Assembly (NCBI GenBank): GCA_000333855.2
Contig: CM007330.1
Coordinates: forward strand, 65,239-116,865
Length of the DNA: 51,627 bases
Direction of reading: 5' to 3'
Source: Endotrypanum monterogeii
Lineage: Eukaryota > Euglenozoa > Kinetoplastea > Trypanosomatida > Trypanosomatidae
Shown here: piece after piece, positions 39,243 through 49,505 of the stretch
Numbering within the stretch: the stretch's first letter is position 1
How the letters are laid out: each line of letters begins with the position of its first letter
Notes under the pieces: generated by a model
Told to the model about the DNA's origin: nothing
Seen by the model: the letters and a program-made list of their open reading frames with translations, nothing else
Databases searched by the model: none
Translations under genes and position numbers: made by a program

Positions 39243-40364
39243 TTACGCCGCGCCCGTTGGTGGCTTCGCTGCCTTGAAGCGCGGTACACCCTTGCACAGC
39301 GCCAGCCCGACGAGCGTGCCGGCCAGCGTTGGCTGCCAGTCGAAGTAGAAGATGCAGGCCTGACCGACCCAGCACGCGTACTTGATCCAGCCGCTGAAGC
39401 TGTTCAGGATGGTCATGGGGGTCAGTCCGTAGTAGAAGTATTCCATCACAAACAGGGCTGAAACGATGTCCCACGGCCCAAACTGCTTCTCCGGCGGGGA
39501 CGAGGCCTCGCTGCCGAAGTATAAATAGTTTCCCAGCCACATCAACGCACCCGAGATGACGGCGGTGCCGCCGCAGTACATCATCAGGCCGCGAGAGCCC
39601 AGGATGGGCAGGACGTGGTGGCACATGGTGTGCAGCAGAATCATGGCGTACGTCATGGCAAGGAAATTGTTTGTCAGGAACGAGTGCAGCAGCCAAGTCC
39701 AGGGGCGAAAGCTGTTGTCGACACCCGACGTGCTGAGCCACCAGCGCTCCTCCGTGTTACTGCCAGTGCTACAGAGGCAGAAGATGGTGAAGACAATAAA
39801 GTTGATGGCGTTGACGCTGTTGTAGATTTGCGGAAAGTTGGCAAAGTCGTGGCGCAGGCCGCGAATGTGATCCATGAAGCTGCTCTTGGCTCGGCCCGCA
39901 GAACCTTCCTTGTTCTTGCTGCTCTTCGCAGACGAGTCGCCCGGCTCGCCGTCGCCATTGGACTTGGAGCTTGACTCACTCTTCTCCTTATCAGCCTCCT
40001 CAGCAGGGTCGCCCTGCTGCTGCTGTTCTTGCTTCTGCTGGCCCTTCACGCGTATCCAGCGATACTGCGTAGCGTCCAGAGACAAGAAAGGCGTGGGCAG
40101 TCGTGCACTGCGCAGGAAAGTCGGCGTCGCGGCGAAACTAAGGGGATGGGTGCGAAGGCTCACTGAGGGACAGCAACGCTGGCGAAGCGAAATCAACGGC
40201 GCCGCCCAGGTCATCGATTGTGCCCTGGAGAGGGAGACTGGCGCCGTCTTCGTCGCCTGGAGGGCCCCCGGAAGCGGGGAGGCGCCGCTCGGGTTCCCTG
40301 TACGCGGCAGCGCGATCGAGCTGATCGCTGTCGCCGCACCACAGACACCTCGGAGGCGAAGCAT
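39243..40364 (-). CDS. Rhomboid-like mitochondrial membrane protein, probably inactive
   Basis: A 373-residue protein. The N-terminus (MLRLRGVCGAATAISSIALP) is basic and amphipathic like a mitochondrial presequence, followed by a Gln/Lys/Glu-rich linker. The C-terminal 200 residues hold about six membrane helices in rhomboid order: AINFIVFTIFCLC, then WTWLLHSFLTNNFLAMTYAM, then a helix with GGTAVISGALMWLG at the position of the catalytic GxSG, and a last helix LAGTLVGLALCKG where active rhomboids have the catalytic His. Neither the Gly-x-Ser-Gly box nor the His is intact, so a pseudoprotease role is likely. In Trypanosoma brucei two rhomboid-like proteins (TimRhom) belong to the inner-membrane protein import complex, and this gene may be a homologue. 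The ATG at 40364 is used because upstream codons in frame are non-ATG and precede the splice acceptor. Confidence 0.75.
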   Translation of the reverse strand: MLRLRGVCGAATAISSIALPRTGNPSGASPLPGALQATKTAPVSLSRAQSMTWAAPLISLRQRCCPSVSLRTHPLSFAATPTFLRSARLPTPFLSLDATQYRWIRVKGQQKQEQQQQGDPAEEADKEKSESSSKSNGDGEPGDSSAKSSKNKEGSAGRAKSSFMDHIRGLRHDFANFPQIYNSVNAINFIVFTIFCLCSTGSNTEERWWLSTSGVDNSFRPWTWLLHSFLTNNFLAMTYAMILLHTMCHHVLPILGSRGLMMYCGGTAVISGALMWLGNYLYFGSEASSPPEKQFGPWDIVSALFVMEYFYYGLTPMTILNSFSGWIKYACWVGQACIFYFDWQPTLAGTLVGLALCKGVPRFKAAKPPTGAA

Positions 40365-40389
40365 TGATTTATGGTGTGTCGATGTGGCT

Positions 40390-40452
40390 CTAGATACCAC
40401 CCTTTCGATGGGAGAGAGGCAGGAGGAAGAGGAGGGAGGGGGGAGGGTGGTG
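40390..40452 (-). promoter_or_regulatory. Putative trans-splice acceptor for the rhomboid-like gene
   Basis: Strong C/T tract (minus strand, about 40412-40450), followed by two near candidates: AG at 40402-40403 and AG at 40390-40391. The leader would be 25-37 bases. Confidence 0.5.
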
Positions 40453-40700
40453 GTGAAAATGAATCCGAGGTCGCTGATCGATCTCCACCACGAGGATGTA
40501 GGATGCGATGCAACAAGACAGAGAACACGTCCCTCTACTGCAAGGAGAGAGGAGTCTGCGTGAGTTTATTGGGTGATGATGTTGTGCAGCGGCGACTTTC
40601 TGTTACTTCTGGTGTGTGCTCTAATACACACAGACATCTATACTCTCTTCCCAAACACACACACACACACACACACACACGTCCATTGATGGAAGGTATG

Positions 40701-40733
<33 letters not shown>

Positions 40734-40917
40734 TCAAAGGGAAAGGGAAGAGAAGAACAGATGAACAATCACCACACAACCGCGACGCTCACCACTACAC
40801 GTGAGATCGTCACCCAACTACAGTGGTTTAGTTCTCTGCAGACAGTGATATGTATAAAATGATTTGAGTGCGTCGCACTGTCTGCCTCTATCTCTGTGTC
40901 GGTGTGTGCTGCACATC
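40453..40917. other. Intergenic spacer with AC and TA tracts
   Basis: No gene is seen. An AC tract at 40655-40680 and an interrupted TA tract at 40698-40732 lie between the HEAT-repeat stop codon and the rhomboid-like start. Confidence 0.6.
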
Positions 40918-43900
40918 TCAGAAGCAAACCTTCAACGCCTTGGCTGCCTCGTCACGCACGTCAGAGCTGGGGTCTTTGAGCAGCTGACGCAGTATGTGAA
41001 GGATGACACCTGTGCGTTCCTCCTCGCTGAACTGTAGGGGCGGCAGCAGAGTGTGGGCCATGGATAAGGCGGGGGCACTCTGGTTACCGCTGCCAGCGAG
41101 AGGCTGTGGGATCGGCCTGTTCATTAAGATGCTGTAGGCTACAGTGCCAGAGGGCAGCTCTGGAATCCAAGAGGACGTGGGCGCGGGCGTGGACGCGGTG
41201 GCACCAATGTCCCCCTCACCATCGCCTGCCTCCGAGCAGAACAACGGCGTCATCATCGCATGTGCCCCCGACGAGCTGCGGAGAAGCACCTCCAATGTAA
41301 TCTTTGCCACTGTCAAGCGCACGTTCAGCACAGGATCACGTGCAAGCTTGTCCAGGAGCGGAATGAAAACAGAGGTCTTGTCTACCCGCAGCCGCATCGC
41401 TATGTGCAGGAGGGCACTACGGTTGAGGTACGTCTCCCAGGCGGGGGCGTGTGCGCGGATGCGCGGCCAGAGTATATCATCAACGAGTGTGTTCGCGATG
41501 CTATAGCGCTCCACGTCGCTTCCCTTCGCCCCGTCACCCGCTGCTGTGCGTGTATCGGCGGCACCTCGAATATTTGCCGCAGCGACTTCAACACACATCC
41601 GCTCCACCGCATCCAGGGCGGCATCACGGACAGCCTTCGCCTTATCGAAAAGAACGGCTACAAGGAGCGTCAACAGCTCTGTCCGTGCAAGCTGATATAG
41701 CGGGTGGGTGTGGGCCCAAGAGGCAGTGCAAGCGCTATCTGGCTGAGCCAACACAGCGGCCTCCGGCAAGAAGCCGTACGTGGTCGTCTCGTCCTTGCCG
41801 CTGTCGCTGAAGCCAGGCCGGGTATCGACCACACGGCAGCCCACTGTGTGTGTGTGAGCTGAGCTCCCGAGCCGCTCCTTCAACACAGAGGGCCGAGGGT
41901 TGATCGTGCCTGTAAGCAGCAGGCACCCGCACAGATGGGCCAGGAGCACCGCATACTGAGACCGCAATCGCCAGAGTTCATGCCGAGCCAACTGCCTGAG
42001 ACACTGAAGAAGAGCCTCGTATTGCACCTCGTCCGTGCTGCGATTCTCATGGTTACATCCTTGGGAACGGGGCTGCCTCATGCGCATCAGCAACAAGTCC
42101 GTGAGTTCAGCGATGAGGGCCAGCTTTACCGTGGGTTCATCGTCCGCTGTCAGCTGCAGCAGCGCGTCTGTGTGGGAGTGGAGGTTGTGGGCCCAAGCAG
42201 ATAGATCGTTCCCGTCTCTCGGCGCTATAGAGGCTTCGGGCTCTGCAAGCGATGACGGGTCGACTACCACCATGAGACTCAAGGATCGGCACAGTGCTGC
42301 AAGGGCCCCGACTGAGTGGCTTCGGACACGTGCATCGCTGTCACTGGAAGCCAGAAGGACGCACGGCGCCACTGCGTCTAGTAGCTGTTTGAGTGAATCA
42401 TTCAACGAGGGGGACAGAGGTAGTTGCTCTGGTGTGGCCCCGCTCGTTGCACACACGCTGTCCCCACGCGCTCTGGAAGAGGAGCTCACTCGAAGAACTG
42501 CTTCAGTTGCAATACCAAAGCACCGCGCTGCGCACCCCGCCGCGATGCAGCGAATTTCGATCTCCTCGTCGCTCATCAGATCGTTTAGCGGCGCCGCCCC
42601 GAACGGGGCTGTGTTCGTCCATAGGGAGCTGAGTAGATGCAACATATGCGCCAGCCATGTTTGTGCGCACAGATTGTGCGTTGCAGACTGAGGAGTGTAG
42701 GGGGCGTCGGTCTCATCTGCGCACGCGCAGATGTGGGTGAGGAGGAGAAGGAAGGTCGAAGTCAGCCGTGGAAGACGCTGTGCTATCAACCAGCGTGCCT
42801 TCCAGTTAGCGTAGCGCGGAACCCATCTTAGGCAGGTGGCAACCAACGTAAAAAGCAGCGCGCACACTGTGCTGCGAGGGTACGATGGGGGTGCGCCAGC
42901 GAGGTGTGCAGTTGCCTCAGCCGTAAGGCGTTGCACCGCATCCAGAGTGGCCTCGAGTAGAGCGAAGTCGATGGAAGCGGGGCTTTCCTTCACCATGGGC
43001 GGCGCTTCTGCTGCTGAGGTGTCGAGCTCTAACACGCTTCCAGGAGCTGTCATGGCAGCCCAGAGGGTTCGTTCCATCCTGGTCGTGCCACGAGGGTCGA
43101 CATGGCGCTCCAACGGCCTCGGCGCTGCCGCCTGGCTTCCCTCCGTCTGCCGCGGGAGTTCAATGATTACTTGGAGTGTGTTCAGCAGTGGGGGAAGGGC
43201 GCTGGGCGGCACCAACATCTGCACCAGCATCGGACACACCGTCGCCAAGGAGAACGTGGAGGCGTCAGATGCACAGACTCTGCTGCTACTGGGGCTTGTG
43301 CTCGAGAGCGTGTGCGCGGCGGGAGAGGCGACACAATTGTGTCGGAAGTCGATGCATAGGGGAAGTGCACGCAGGAGCGCTCGGCACACAATCCGGTGAA
43401 GGCGAAAGGTGGAGACGGCGTTGAGAGCTCCAGGCAGCCACGGGGTAGCCTTCCCTGCGATGTCTCCGTCCACCACCGGGGATGTTGTGATCAGAAAGGT
43501 GGCATCGTCAGGTATATTGGATGCTGCAGGGGTGGTAACGCCGGCGGTGTTGCTTACACACGCGAAGCTGACGTCCCACACACTGTGGGACGCAGCGCGA
43601 GACTCACTTGGGCCGACGCCGAACTGAAGTGACATGGGGAGACCATTTGACCCCGACGGGTCGCGAGGTCCTGTTGACGTGGTGGGCACGGAAGCGGTGT
43701 CGGGCAATCCAAGCCGTGTGAGGACGTGGTGGCGTAGCAGAACATCTGTCAACACTCCCCGTGCCGTTACGAGGGCAGAGCACACGAGGCGGCCCATACT
43801 ATCTGACATCCCCTTTGTCGAGGCAGTTGATGGGGATGGCGGCATGGGCACGGTGCGTACAGACACGGCAGCAGCGATGCAGTAAGCCACATGGCGGCGC

Positions 43901-45735
43901 GTCATGCGGTACACGAATGTTTGTAGCTGGGCTGTAGTAAGGAGTGGCGCAACTGGAACGTTGATCCCTGGCCACGCACCCGCCTCACCTTCTCTGTCGG
44001 TGGGGGTAGTGGTGGTTCCCTGGGGGGTTGTCCCGGCGCTGTCGCCGTCAGAACTGGCAAGTTGGACTCCGCGGTGCTGCTGCTCGGATTCCCACAGCGT
44101 CGCTTCGATCGCACCTAGGAGGCCGCTTACCGTCTCCACCGCTGTTGCGACGGGGCCGGGGTACGGAGACTCGAAGAGGCCTTGTAGTGTTCTCAGCAGC
44201 AGACGCCAGCGGGTGCGCAGTACATCGCGACGTTCATTGAAGCAAAGGTAGTCATAAAGGGAGAGCTTGCCTTGCGTGTGCAGTCCCGCCGGCGTGGGCG
44301 AGGCAGTTGGGGGGGCTGTGGGGGGTGCCAGCGCGTCCATCCACCGAACCAGACATGCCACCAGAGTCCGCGCCCGCACATTTATGGACGAGAAGTCGTC
44401 ACCGTCGACGCTGTCCGCGTCGGAGGCGTATGCGGCTCCGTAGAGATCCATATCGGTGCCGGACAGCGGCAGGCAGGCCGGTGGGGGTACAACACGCCCA
44501 ACGTGCTGTCCATTGTCGAGACGACGGCGATGCCGTCGGAAACAGCGAAACCGTGTCACTGCATTCCTGGATCGAACGCCACCGCTGATACTGCACCCCT
44601 CAGTGGAGTCTCTAGCATTGTTATCATCATCACAGAGGGAGGCCAGACGACCGCTGGACTCAAAGCACCACGGCCCCGTGAGGGTGGCGTAGTTCCCACT
44701 GTACAGAAACTGTACACACTCGTCCTCCAGTGCAAGGGCATAACAGCGCCTACGAATTTCTTCTTTGGTCGGTGCGGGGGAGGCGGTGTGATTTTTTGAA
44801 AACGATGTGCCGTTTGACTTCTGACCGTTAACGGAGGACAACGCCGCATCTGCCACAGACGACGACCTCGCTGTGGCGACCCTCACCCTTGGAGCACGCT
44901 GATGTTTGCGGTGTAGCTGCCTTCGAACGGCTTCCACAAACCGCGCGGTTGTCGTTGTAGCATTGCGGGGATTGATACTGCTCACCGCGCTGGCAGCTCC
45001 GCTCGGGTTGTCATGGTTGCTTTCCCAGTCTTCTGCCCCTTCGTTGTCGTTGATCGATATTCCGGCTGTTTCCATGTCGGCCTGCAGCACGGAAAGTGGT
45101 GTGAACTTGAGGTCCCAGCTCTCTAGAGTGATGTCGCGCTCCAGTGCGACCCCCAAGAACAAGTGAGGTAGGACCACCTGCGCGGTAAATTGCCGTGTCT
45201 CCTCCGCACTGCTGGCTGCAAGCAACGTACACACCGACTGGACATCCTCAACGGAAAGGAATGCACCTAGGTGGGTACCATGAGGTCCATGGACGGGGTT
45301 CGATCCATCAGGTGGGCTGCTGCTGCTGCTGCTGCTACCGTTGTTGCTAAATGCTGGCCTCTTGGGCTCCAGTGGTGTGCGGCGAGGCAGCGTCACGCCG
45401 AGTAACGCTATCCCAGTTACCAGTGCCAGCTGCGCATCATCTTCTTCAACGCACCGCAGCAGATAAGGCACAATTTCCGTCTCTACCCAGCGACTCCCAA
45501 GCTTCTGGCAGAGGTGTGGCAGGAGCAGGACAGCTCGATAACGATTTTGTTTGCGCTGTCGCGGCTCCCTGGAAATATCTTCCGAGTCACCGGCAGACAC
45601 CGATGCGGCAGTGGTGCCGCCATTGTCGTCATCATCCCCAAACCCACGCGCTGGTGCAACGGGGCCGCTCCCATTTGGCTGTGACCAGTGGATCAGATCC
45701 TCCAATACCGCCAGGGCTACAGTGCGATTCTCCAT
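40918..45735 (-). CDS. Large HEAT-repeat protein, phosphatase-scaffold-like
   Basis: A 1605-residue protein built mostly of HEAT-type helical pairs. Clear examples are the N-terminal RYRAVLLLPHLCQKLGSRWVETEIVPYLLRCVEEDDAQ, the middle LTADDEPTVKLALIAELTDLLLMRM, a block with VAVLFDKAKAVRDAALDAVERM, and the final LKDPSSDVRDEAAKALKVCF. The repeat pattern is closest to the PP2A A-subunit or PP4 regulatory subunit 1 type, so a scaffold for a serine/threonine phosphatase is the best guess. Long Ser/Thr-rich insertions separate the repeats and make it far longer than the 590-residue PP2A scaffold. No signal peptide or membrane span is seen. The start at 45735 is the first ATG in frame. Confidence 0.8.
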   Translation of the reverse strand: MENRTVALAVLEDLIHWSQPNGSGPVAPARGFGDDDDNGGTTAASVSAGDSEDISREPRQRKQNRYRAVLLLPHLCQKLGSRWVETEIVPYLLRCVEEDDAQLALVTGIALLGVTLPRRTPLEPKRPAFSNNGSSSSSSSPPDGSNPVHGPHGTHLGAFLSVEDVQSVCTLLAASSAEETRQFTAQVVLPHLFLGVALERDITLESWDLKFTPLSVLQADMETAGISINDNEGAEDWESNHDNPSGAASAVSSINPRNATTTTARFVEAVRRQLHRKHQRAPRVRVATARSSSVADAALSSVNGQKSNGTSFSKNHTASPAPTKEEIRRRCYALALEDECVQFLYSGNYATLTGPWCFESSGRLASLCDDDNNARDSTEGCSISGGVRSRNAVTRFRCFRRHRRRLDNGQHVGRVVPPPACLPLSGTDMDLYGAAYASDADSVDGDDFSSINVRARTLVACLVRWMDALAPPTAPPTASPTPAGLHTQGKLSLYDYLCFNERRDVLRTRWRLLLRTLQGLFESPYPGPVATAVETVSGLLGAIEATLWESEQQHRGVQLASSDGDSAGTTPQGTTTTPTDREGEAGAWPGINVPVAPLLTTAQLQTFVYRMTRRHVAYCIAAAVSVRTVPMPPSPSTASTKGMSDSMGRLVCSALVTARGVLTDVLLRHHVLTRLGLPDTASVPTTSTGPRDPSGSNGLPMSLQFGVGPSESRAASHSVWDVSFACVSNTAGVTTPAASNIPDDATFLITTSPVVDGDIAGKATPWLPGALNAVSTFRLHRIVCRALLRALPLCIDFRHNCVASPAAHTLSSTSPSSSRVCASDASTFSLATVCPMLVQMLVPPSALPPLLNTLQVIIELPRQTEGSQAAAPRPLERHVDPRGTTRMERTLWAAMTAPGSVLELDTSAAEAPPMVKESPASIDFALLEATLDAVQRLTAEATAHLAGAPPSYPRSTVCALLFTLVATCLRWVPRYANWKARWLIAQRLPRLTSTFLLLLTHICACADETDAPYTPQSATHNLCAQTWLAHMLHLLSSLWTNTAPFGAAPLNDLMSDEEIEIRCIAAGCAARCFGIATEAVLRVSSSSRARGDSVCATSGATPEQLPLSPSLNDSLKQLLDAVAPCVLLASSDSDARVRSHSVGALAALCRSLSLMVVVDPSSLAEPEASIAPRDGNDLSAWAHNLHSHTDALLQLTADDEPTVKLALIAELTDLLLMRMRQPRSQGCNHENRSTDEVQYEALLQCLRQLARHELWRLRSQYAVLLAHLCGCLLLTGTINPRPSVLKERLGSSAHTHTVGCRVVDTRPGFSDSGKDETTTYGFLPEAAVLAQPDSACTASWAHTHPLYQLARTELLTLLVAVLFDKAKAVRDAALDAVERMCVEVAAANIRGAADTRTAAGDGAKGSDVERYSIANTLVDDILWPRIRAHAPAWETYLNRSALLHIAMRLRVDKTSVFIPLLDKLARDPVLNVRLTVAKITLEVLLRSSSGAHAMMTPLFCSEAGDGEGDIGATASTPAPTSSWIPELPSGTVAYSILMNRPIPQPLAGSGNQSAPALSMAHTLLPPLQFSEEERTGVILHILRQLLKDPSSDVRDEAAKALKVCF

Positions 45736-45865
45736 GTTGGGAGCGGCAGGGGAAAGCGTTTATGTATGCGAGATGGGTTGCTTCCGCTGTGTTTCTGTGT
45801 GCGAGTATGACGCTATCGTACGTTCAAGCGCAGACAGGGGAGCGGAAACAGGGATGTAGGTATTT

Positions 45866-45919
45866 CTCAGGACACACACGCATACCAAGACAGAGACAGT
45901 CACCAACATAGTGATGAAC

Positions 45920-45932
<13 letters not shown>
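45866..45932 (-). promoter_or_regulatory. Putative trans-splice acceptor for the HEAT-repeat gene
   Basis: T-rich (TTG)n tract on the minus strand next to a TA microsatellite (45933-45959), then GTGTGTCCTGAG with AG at 45866-45867 as the first AG downstream. The leader would be 130 bases. Confidence 0.45.
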
Positions 45933-45958
<26 letters not shown>

Positions 45959-45959
45959 T

Positions 45960-46546
45960 CTCACACACCGGTTGGGTGCCGCAGGCTTCTGGGGGTTCGT
46001 TTGCGTGGTTGGACCCACAGTTCCGATCGAAACCAGAGGACTCACAGGATCGGCTACTGCGGCTATTGCCACCGACTTTCGTATCCACCACCTAAACTTC
46101 TGCGCTACAGTAGACCTCTTTTTTTTTTTTCGTTTCTTTTGTAGTTATTAATATATATTATAGAGAAACACGTACCATTTCAGTGCGACCGTTCTCGACC
46201 AAGCCGAGGGGGAAGGAAGAAAAGGAGGGGGAGGCAGACAAGGTGGGTGGTGGTGGTGGTGGAGAGGGAGGGGGGGAAACAGGGGAGAGTCAACGCATAA
46301 AAAGAGAGTGACGCCGGTGATAAATGGTGGGACAATTTATTATAGTACCGACGCTTCCCCCTCCCTTCAACTCCCCCTCCCCTGCTTGCTTGCCTGAATT
46401 CTGTCACTGTCCGTCTCTGTGGTTTAATCGTTTATATCCTTATTACTTGATACGTTCTTTTTTTTTTTGGGGGGGGGAGAACTTCCCCCCCTCTTCTTTC
46501 ATACAGCACACACACACACACACGCCCTCGAAGGCGTGCGGGGATG
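45960..46546. other. Intergenic spacer
   Basis: No gene is seen. T-rich and G-rich plus-strand runs occur, for example T11 near 46120-46130 and T10 followed by G9 near 46459-46478, and a CA tract lies at 46507-46522 close to the Mrd1-like stop codon. Confidence 0.45.
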
Positions 46547-49405
46547 CTACCCATCCAGTTTTGCGTACTGAAGGACCAAGTGCCGACCGTATAGGTGTGT
46601 TGCCTTGAGTGTTTCCAGCGCACGTGTCGCCTCCGCCTCGGAGAGAAACTCAACAAAGGCGAACCCGCGATGGTTGTTCTCTCGATGGGAGGAGAAGGTG
46701 TGACTTTTGCGCGGCACACGCACGGTGCGTATCTCACTGAACGCGGAAAAGAGTTCGCGCACGTCCTTCTCTGTCGCCTCGAAGGGGAGATTTTTTACTA
46801 TGAGCTTCAGTGGATCACTGCCAGGGGGCACCTTTGACGCAGACACTGCATTCGTGCTGCTGCTGCTCCTGGTGCCACCTCCACTGCCGTGTACCCCAGC
46901 ATCATTTCCACGACAGCGTGCGAGGACAGCGGTTTTCGTTGGATCGTCGTCGTCGTCGTCGTCACCCGTCTTCCTTTCAGCTAGCCGCTTGGTTGTGCCC
47001 TGCTGTGTGGCGGTGGTGTCCGACGCACGCGCCTGAAGCATCAGCGTGGTCTGATTGCTGACAACACATGACAGGGCGCGACCTGCGAGGGTCTTCCCAT
47101 TGATTTTTGACATACAGTAGGTGAGTGTACTCTGATCCGCTACGGTGAGGAAGGCGCGGCCTTGATCCTGCTGGAGAACCAAGCGCTTCATGAGCGTCTC
47201 CGGTGCCCGGGCTATTCGTGGACATGTATCTAGTACAAATGTGTGTAGTTCATCCTCGGTGGTCTGAAAGGATACGTTGGTGATAAATAGCGTATAAACA
47301 ATTGCGTTCACCGCGGTCGTCGCCCCGGTATCCTCCGTGACCCCGCCGTCGGCAGATGAGCCCACTGCCAGCCCTAGGTCCTCCGCGGCCTTTGCGGCCG
47401 CACTGCTGTCTTCGTCTTCCACTAGCGACCCGACTGGCGCCCACTCAAGAAACAGCGGCGCCGTCCTGAACATCTTGTACGAGAGCCTCGTAAAAGCGAT
47501 GCGAGCATCTTGCGGATGCGTGTATCGAAATAGGGCAAAGGTGCCCGCAGACGGGAAGGCCAAAGTCTCGAGCACGCCGAACCGGACGAACATTTTTGTG
47601 AGCTCCGACGCATCGTTGCCATCCTTCAGCTGCAGATTCTTCACAAGGATCGTCGTGTTCGAGCGTGGCTTGAGGATATTCTGCGCGGCGTTCTCCAGCA
47701 CATCAAAGGCAACCCCTTCGTCACTCAACACTTGTTGCACCTCGCTCGTCAGGTAGGCCTCTGCGATGGCCGCGCGCACTGCTGCACCCTTGGCACCGAC
47801 ACCCACAACATCTTCCGACCGCACGCCCATCCGCTGTGCCACGGTCTCCACAGCCGCGTGACTGTTCATGTACATGGTGTTCCAGGTCATCTGTACAGTA
47901 CCACCTTTTTTGGTGGCCTCTTCGTTGCGACGATCCGCCTCGCGCTGCTTTTTGAGTTTTGAGGATCCTGCAAGACTCGAACCATGTAAGGCACTCGGGC
48001 TATCTTGAGCAGCGGCAGTGGAGAGGAGCGCTTCTTCTCGCTCCAGGACACGTTTGCTGTGGGGGTCTTCTTCGGCAGCGCTGACGCGGAGCAGGCGACC
48101 CATCAGGATGGCACCGCGGCATAATTGAAGCGCTCGCACGGCATCCTCAGCCGACGTGAAGCGCACAAAGGCCGCACCTTTGTTCTGCCGCGTGTCTTTT
48201 GTGAGGGGAATATGTACCGCCTCCACTGGTCCCACGAGCGAGGAGGCGAACTGCTTCAGGTGCTCCTCAGTAGCAACGTATGGAATGTTGCCAAGGCGAA
48301 TACGGCGCGACGCCCGCGCAACTTCTTCCTGCGCTTCCTGCGTAGCTGCAGTGACGTCATCGCTCGACTCCTTCGTGGTCGCCGGATCTGGTGACGTGTC
48401 AACATTCTTGCCCTCGTCTTCGTGCGCTTGGTCGCCGTCATCGCTTAGGGGGGCCACGTCATGTGTGTCGTCTTCTTGCTGCTCCATATCCGCTGTCTCC
48501 GCCACGCTGTGCGTCGAGGCATCGGCGAGCCCAGCCAAGAAATCCATGTCGCTCACCTTTCCCAGCGCCTGCTGCCGCAACAGGGTCAAGCGTTCCATCT
48601 CCGCTTCCTCGTCGTCATCCAGATGGTTTCCATCAGGCGCACGGTTCTCGCCCTGCACTTGGTGTCTCCCATGTTGCAGAGCATCTCCCCCTGATGCGGC
48701 ATTTACCTCTGCAGCGTGGTCTGTCGCCGCAGTAGCAGGGACATCAGGCGCCATGAGCACCTCGGCTGCCCAGGTGGGTCCTTCCGTCGCTTTGCTGCGC
48801 AGCTCCACAAACTCACGCTGACGGCGCGACAAACCGTCGGAGGGGGCCTCCTCGGCGCTGGCTTTGCTTTGCTTCACCTCGACGTCGTCGCGCGAACGCT
48901 TGCGGTTGCTTGCCTGCGTGTCCGGCGCTGTAGTAGACGAGGTGAGTGCTGGTGCGTGCTCACTGCCTGTGCTGTCAGCTTGAGACCTGCGGTTGTTCTG
49001 GCCGCGTTTGACCTCTTCCTTTTCCCGCTTGCGGAGTTGGTTCAGCGTCAGACCAACTTCGTTGAGACCCTTGGCTACCTCTACTTTAATTCGTGCATTG
49101 TGGAAGAAAGAACCGTCAAAGTACTTCGCTACGAAATGCCCCGCCGCCGAAGTTCGGAAGCCAACGAAGGCCATGCGAAGAATCATTTTGGGTGCTCTGG
49201 AGTGTGTGCCTGCGCTCATGGAGCCCTGCCGCTGTTTATGCTGCTTGTGGTGACGCCGGTCTATGGCCGTCGAGGGCCTACGAACGAATTGCACGTCCGT
49301 GACCTCTAGCAGTGGCGCATCCTTCGGCGCTGTCTGCAGGAGGTGTTGCTTGAGTTGTTCCTCTGTGCAGTCATTTGGTAAGTTGAGGATGCGCACGCGT
49401 GACAT
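46547..49405 (-). CDS. Mrd1/RBM19-like multi-RRM rRNA-processing protein
   Basis: A 952-residue protein with five RNA-recognition motifs, the number and order of yeast Mrd1 (RBM19 in animals has six), which acts in the nucleolar small-subunit processome on 35S pre-rRNA. RRM1 starts at the N-terminus (RVRILNLPNDCTEEQL). After an acidic disordered stretch, RRM2 has IRLGNIPYVATEEHL and GAAFVRF, RRM3 TILVKNLQLKDG and FALFRY, RRM4 TLFITNVSFQTTEDEL and RAFLTV, and RRM5 KLIVKNLPFEATEKDV and RGFAFVEF, ending YAKLDG. The longer open frame (to 49699) adds 98 residues that are the translated polypyrimidine tract and leader, upstream of the splice acceptor at 49447-49448. The ATG at 49405 places RRM1 at residue 4, as in Mrd1. 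Confidence 0.9.
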   Translation of the reverse strand: MSRVRILNLPNDCTEEQLKQHLLQTAPKDAPLLEVTDVQFVRRPSTAIDRRHHKQHKQRQGSMSAGTHSRAPKMILRMAFVGFRTSAAGHFVAKYFDGSFFHNARIKVEVAKGLNEVGLTLNQLRKREKEEVKRGQNNRRSQADSTGSEHAPALTSSTTAPDTQASNRKRSRDDVEVKQSKASAEEAPSDGLSRRQREFVELRSKATEGPTWAAEVLMAPDVPATAATDHAAEVNAASGGDALQHGRHQVQGENRAPDGNHLDDDEEAEMERLTLLRQQALGKVSDMDFLAGLADASTHSVAETADMEQQEDDTHDVAPLSDDGDQAHEDEGKNVDTSPDPATTKESSDDVTAATQEAQEEVARASRRIRLGNIPYVATEEHLKQFASSLVGPVEAVHIPLTKDTRQNKGAAFVRFTSAEDAVRALQLCRGAILMGRLLRVSAAEEDPHSKRVLEREEALLSTAAAQDSPSALHGSSLAGSSKLKKQREADRRNEEATKKGGTVQMTWNTMYMNSHAAVETVAQRMGVRSEDVVGVGAKGAAVRAAIAEAYLTSEVQQVLSDEGVAFDVLENAAQNILKPRSNTTILVKNLQLKDGNDASELTKMFVRFGVLETLAFPSAGTFALFRYTHPQDARIAFTRLSYKMFRTAPLFLEWAPVGSLVEDEDSSAAAKAAEDLGLAVGSSADGGVTEDTGATTAVNAIVYTLFITNVSFQTTEDELHTFVLDTCPRIARAPETLMKRLVLQQDQGRAFLTVADQSTLTYCMSKINGKTLAGRALSCVVSNQTTLMLQARASDTTATQQGTTKRLAERKTGDDDDDDDPTKTAVLARCRGNDAGVHGSGGGTRSSSSTNAVSASKVPPGSDPLKLIVKNLPFEATEKDVRELFSAFSEIRTVRVPRKSHTFSSHRENNHRGFAFVEFLSEAEATRALETLKATHLYGRHLVLQYAKLDG

Positions 49406-49446
49406 GACGATGCTTGTTTTTTTTTTTTTTGAGAGCGACCAGAGTA

Positions 49447-49505
49447 CTAAACACCCGAGGGAGGGAGGGAGGGAGGGAGGGAGGGGGAGGGGAAAAGAAG
49501 GAGGA
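49447..49505 (-). promoter_or_regulatory. Putative trans-splice acceptor for the Mrd1-like gene
   Basis: A (CCCT)n-type polypyrimidine tract of about 40 bases on the minus strand, then GGGTGTTTAG with AG at 49447-49448, the first AG after the tract. The leader is 41 bases and contains an A14 run just before the start codon. Confidence 0.6.
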
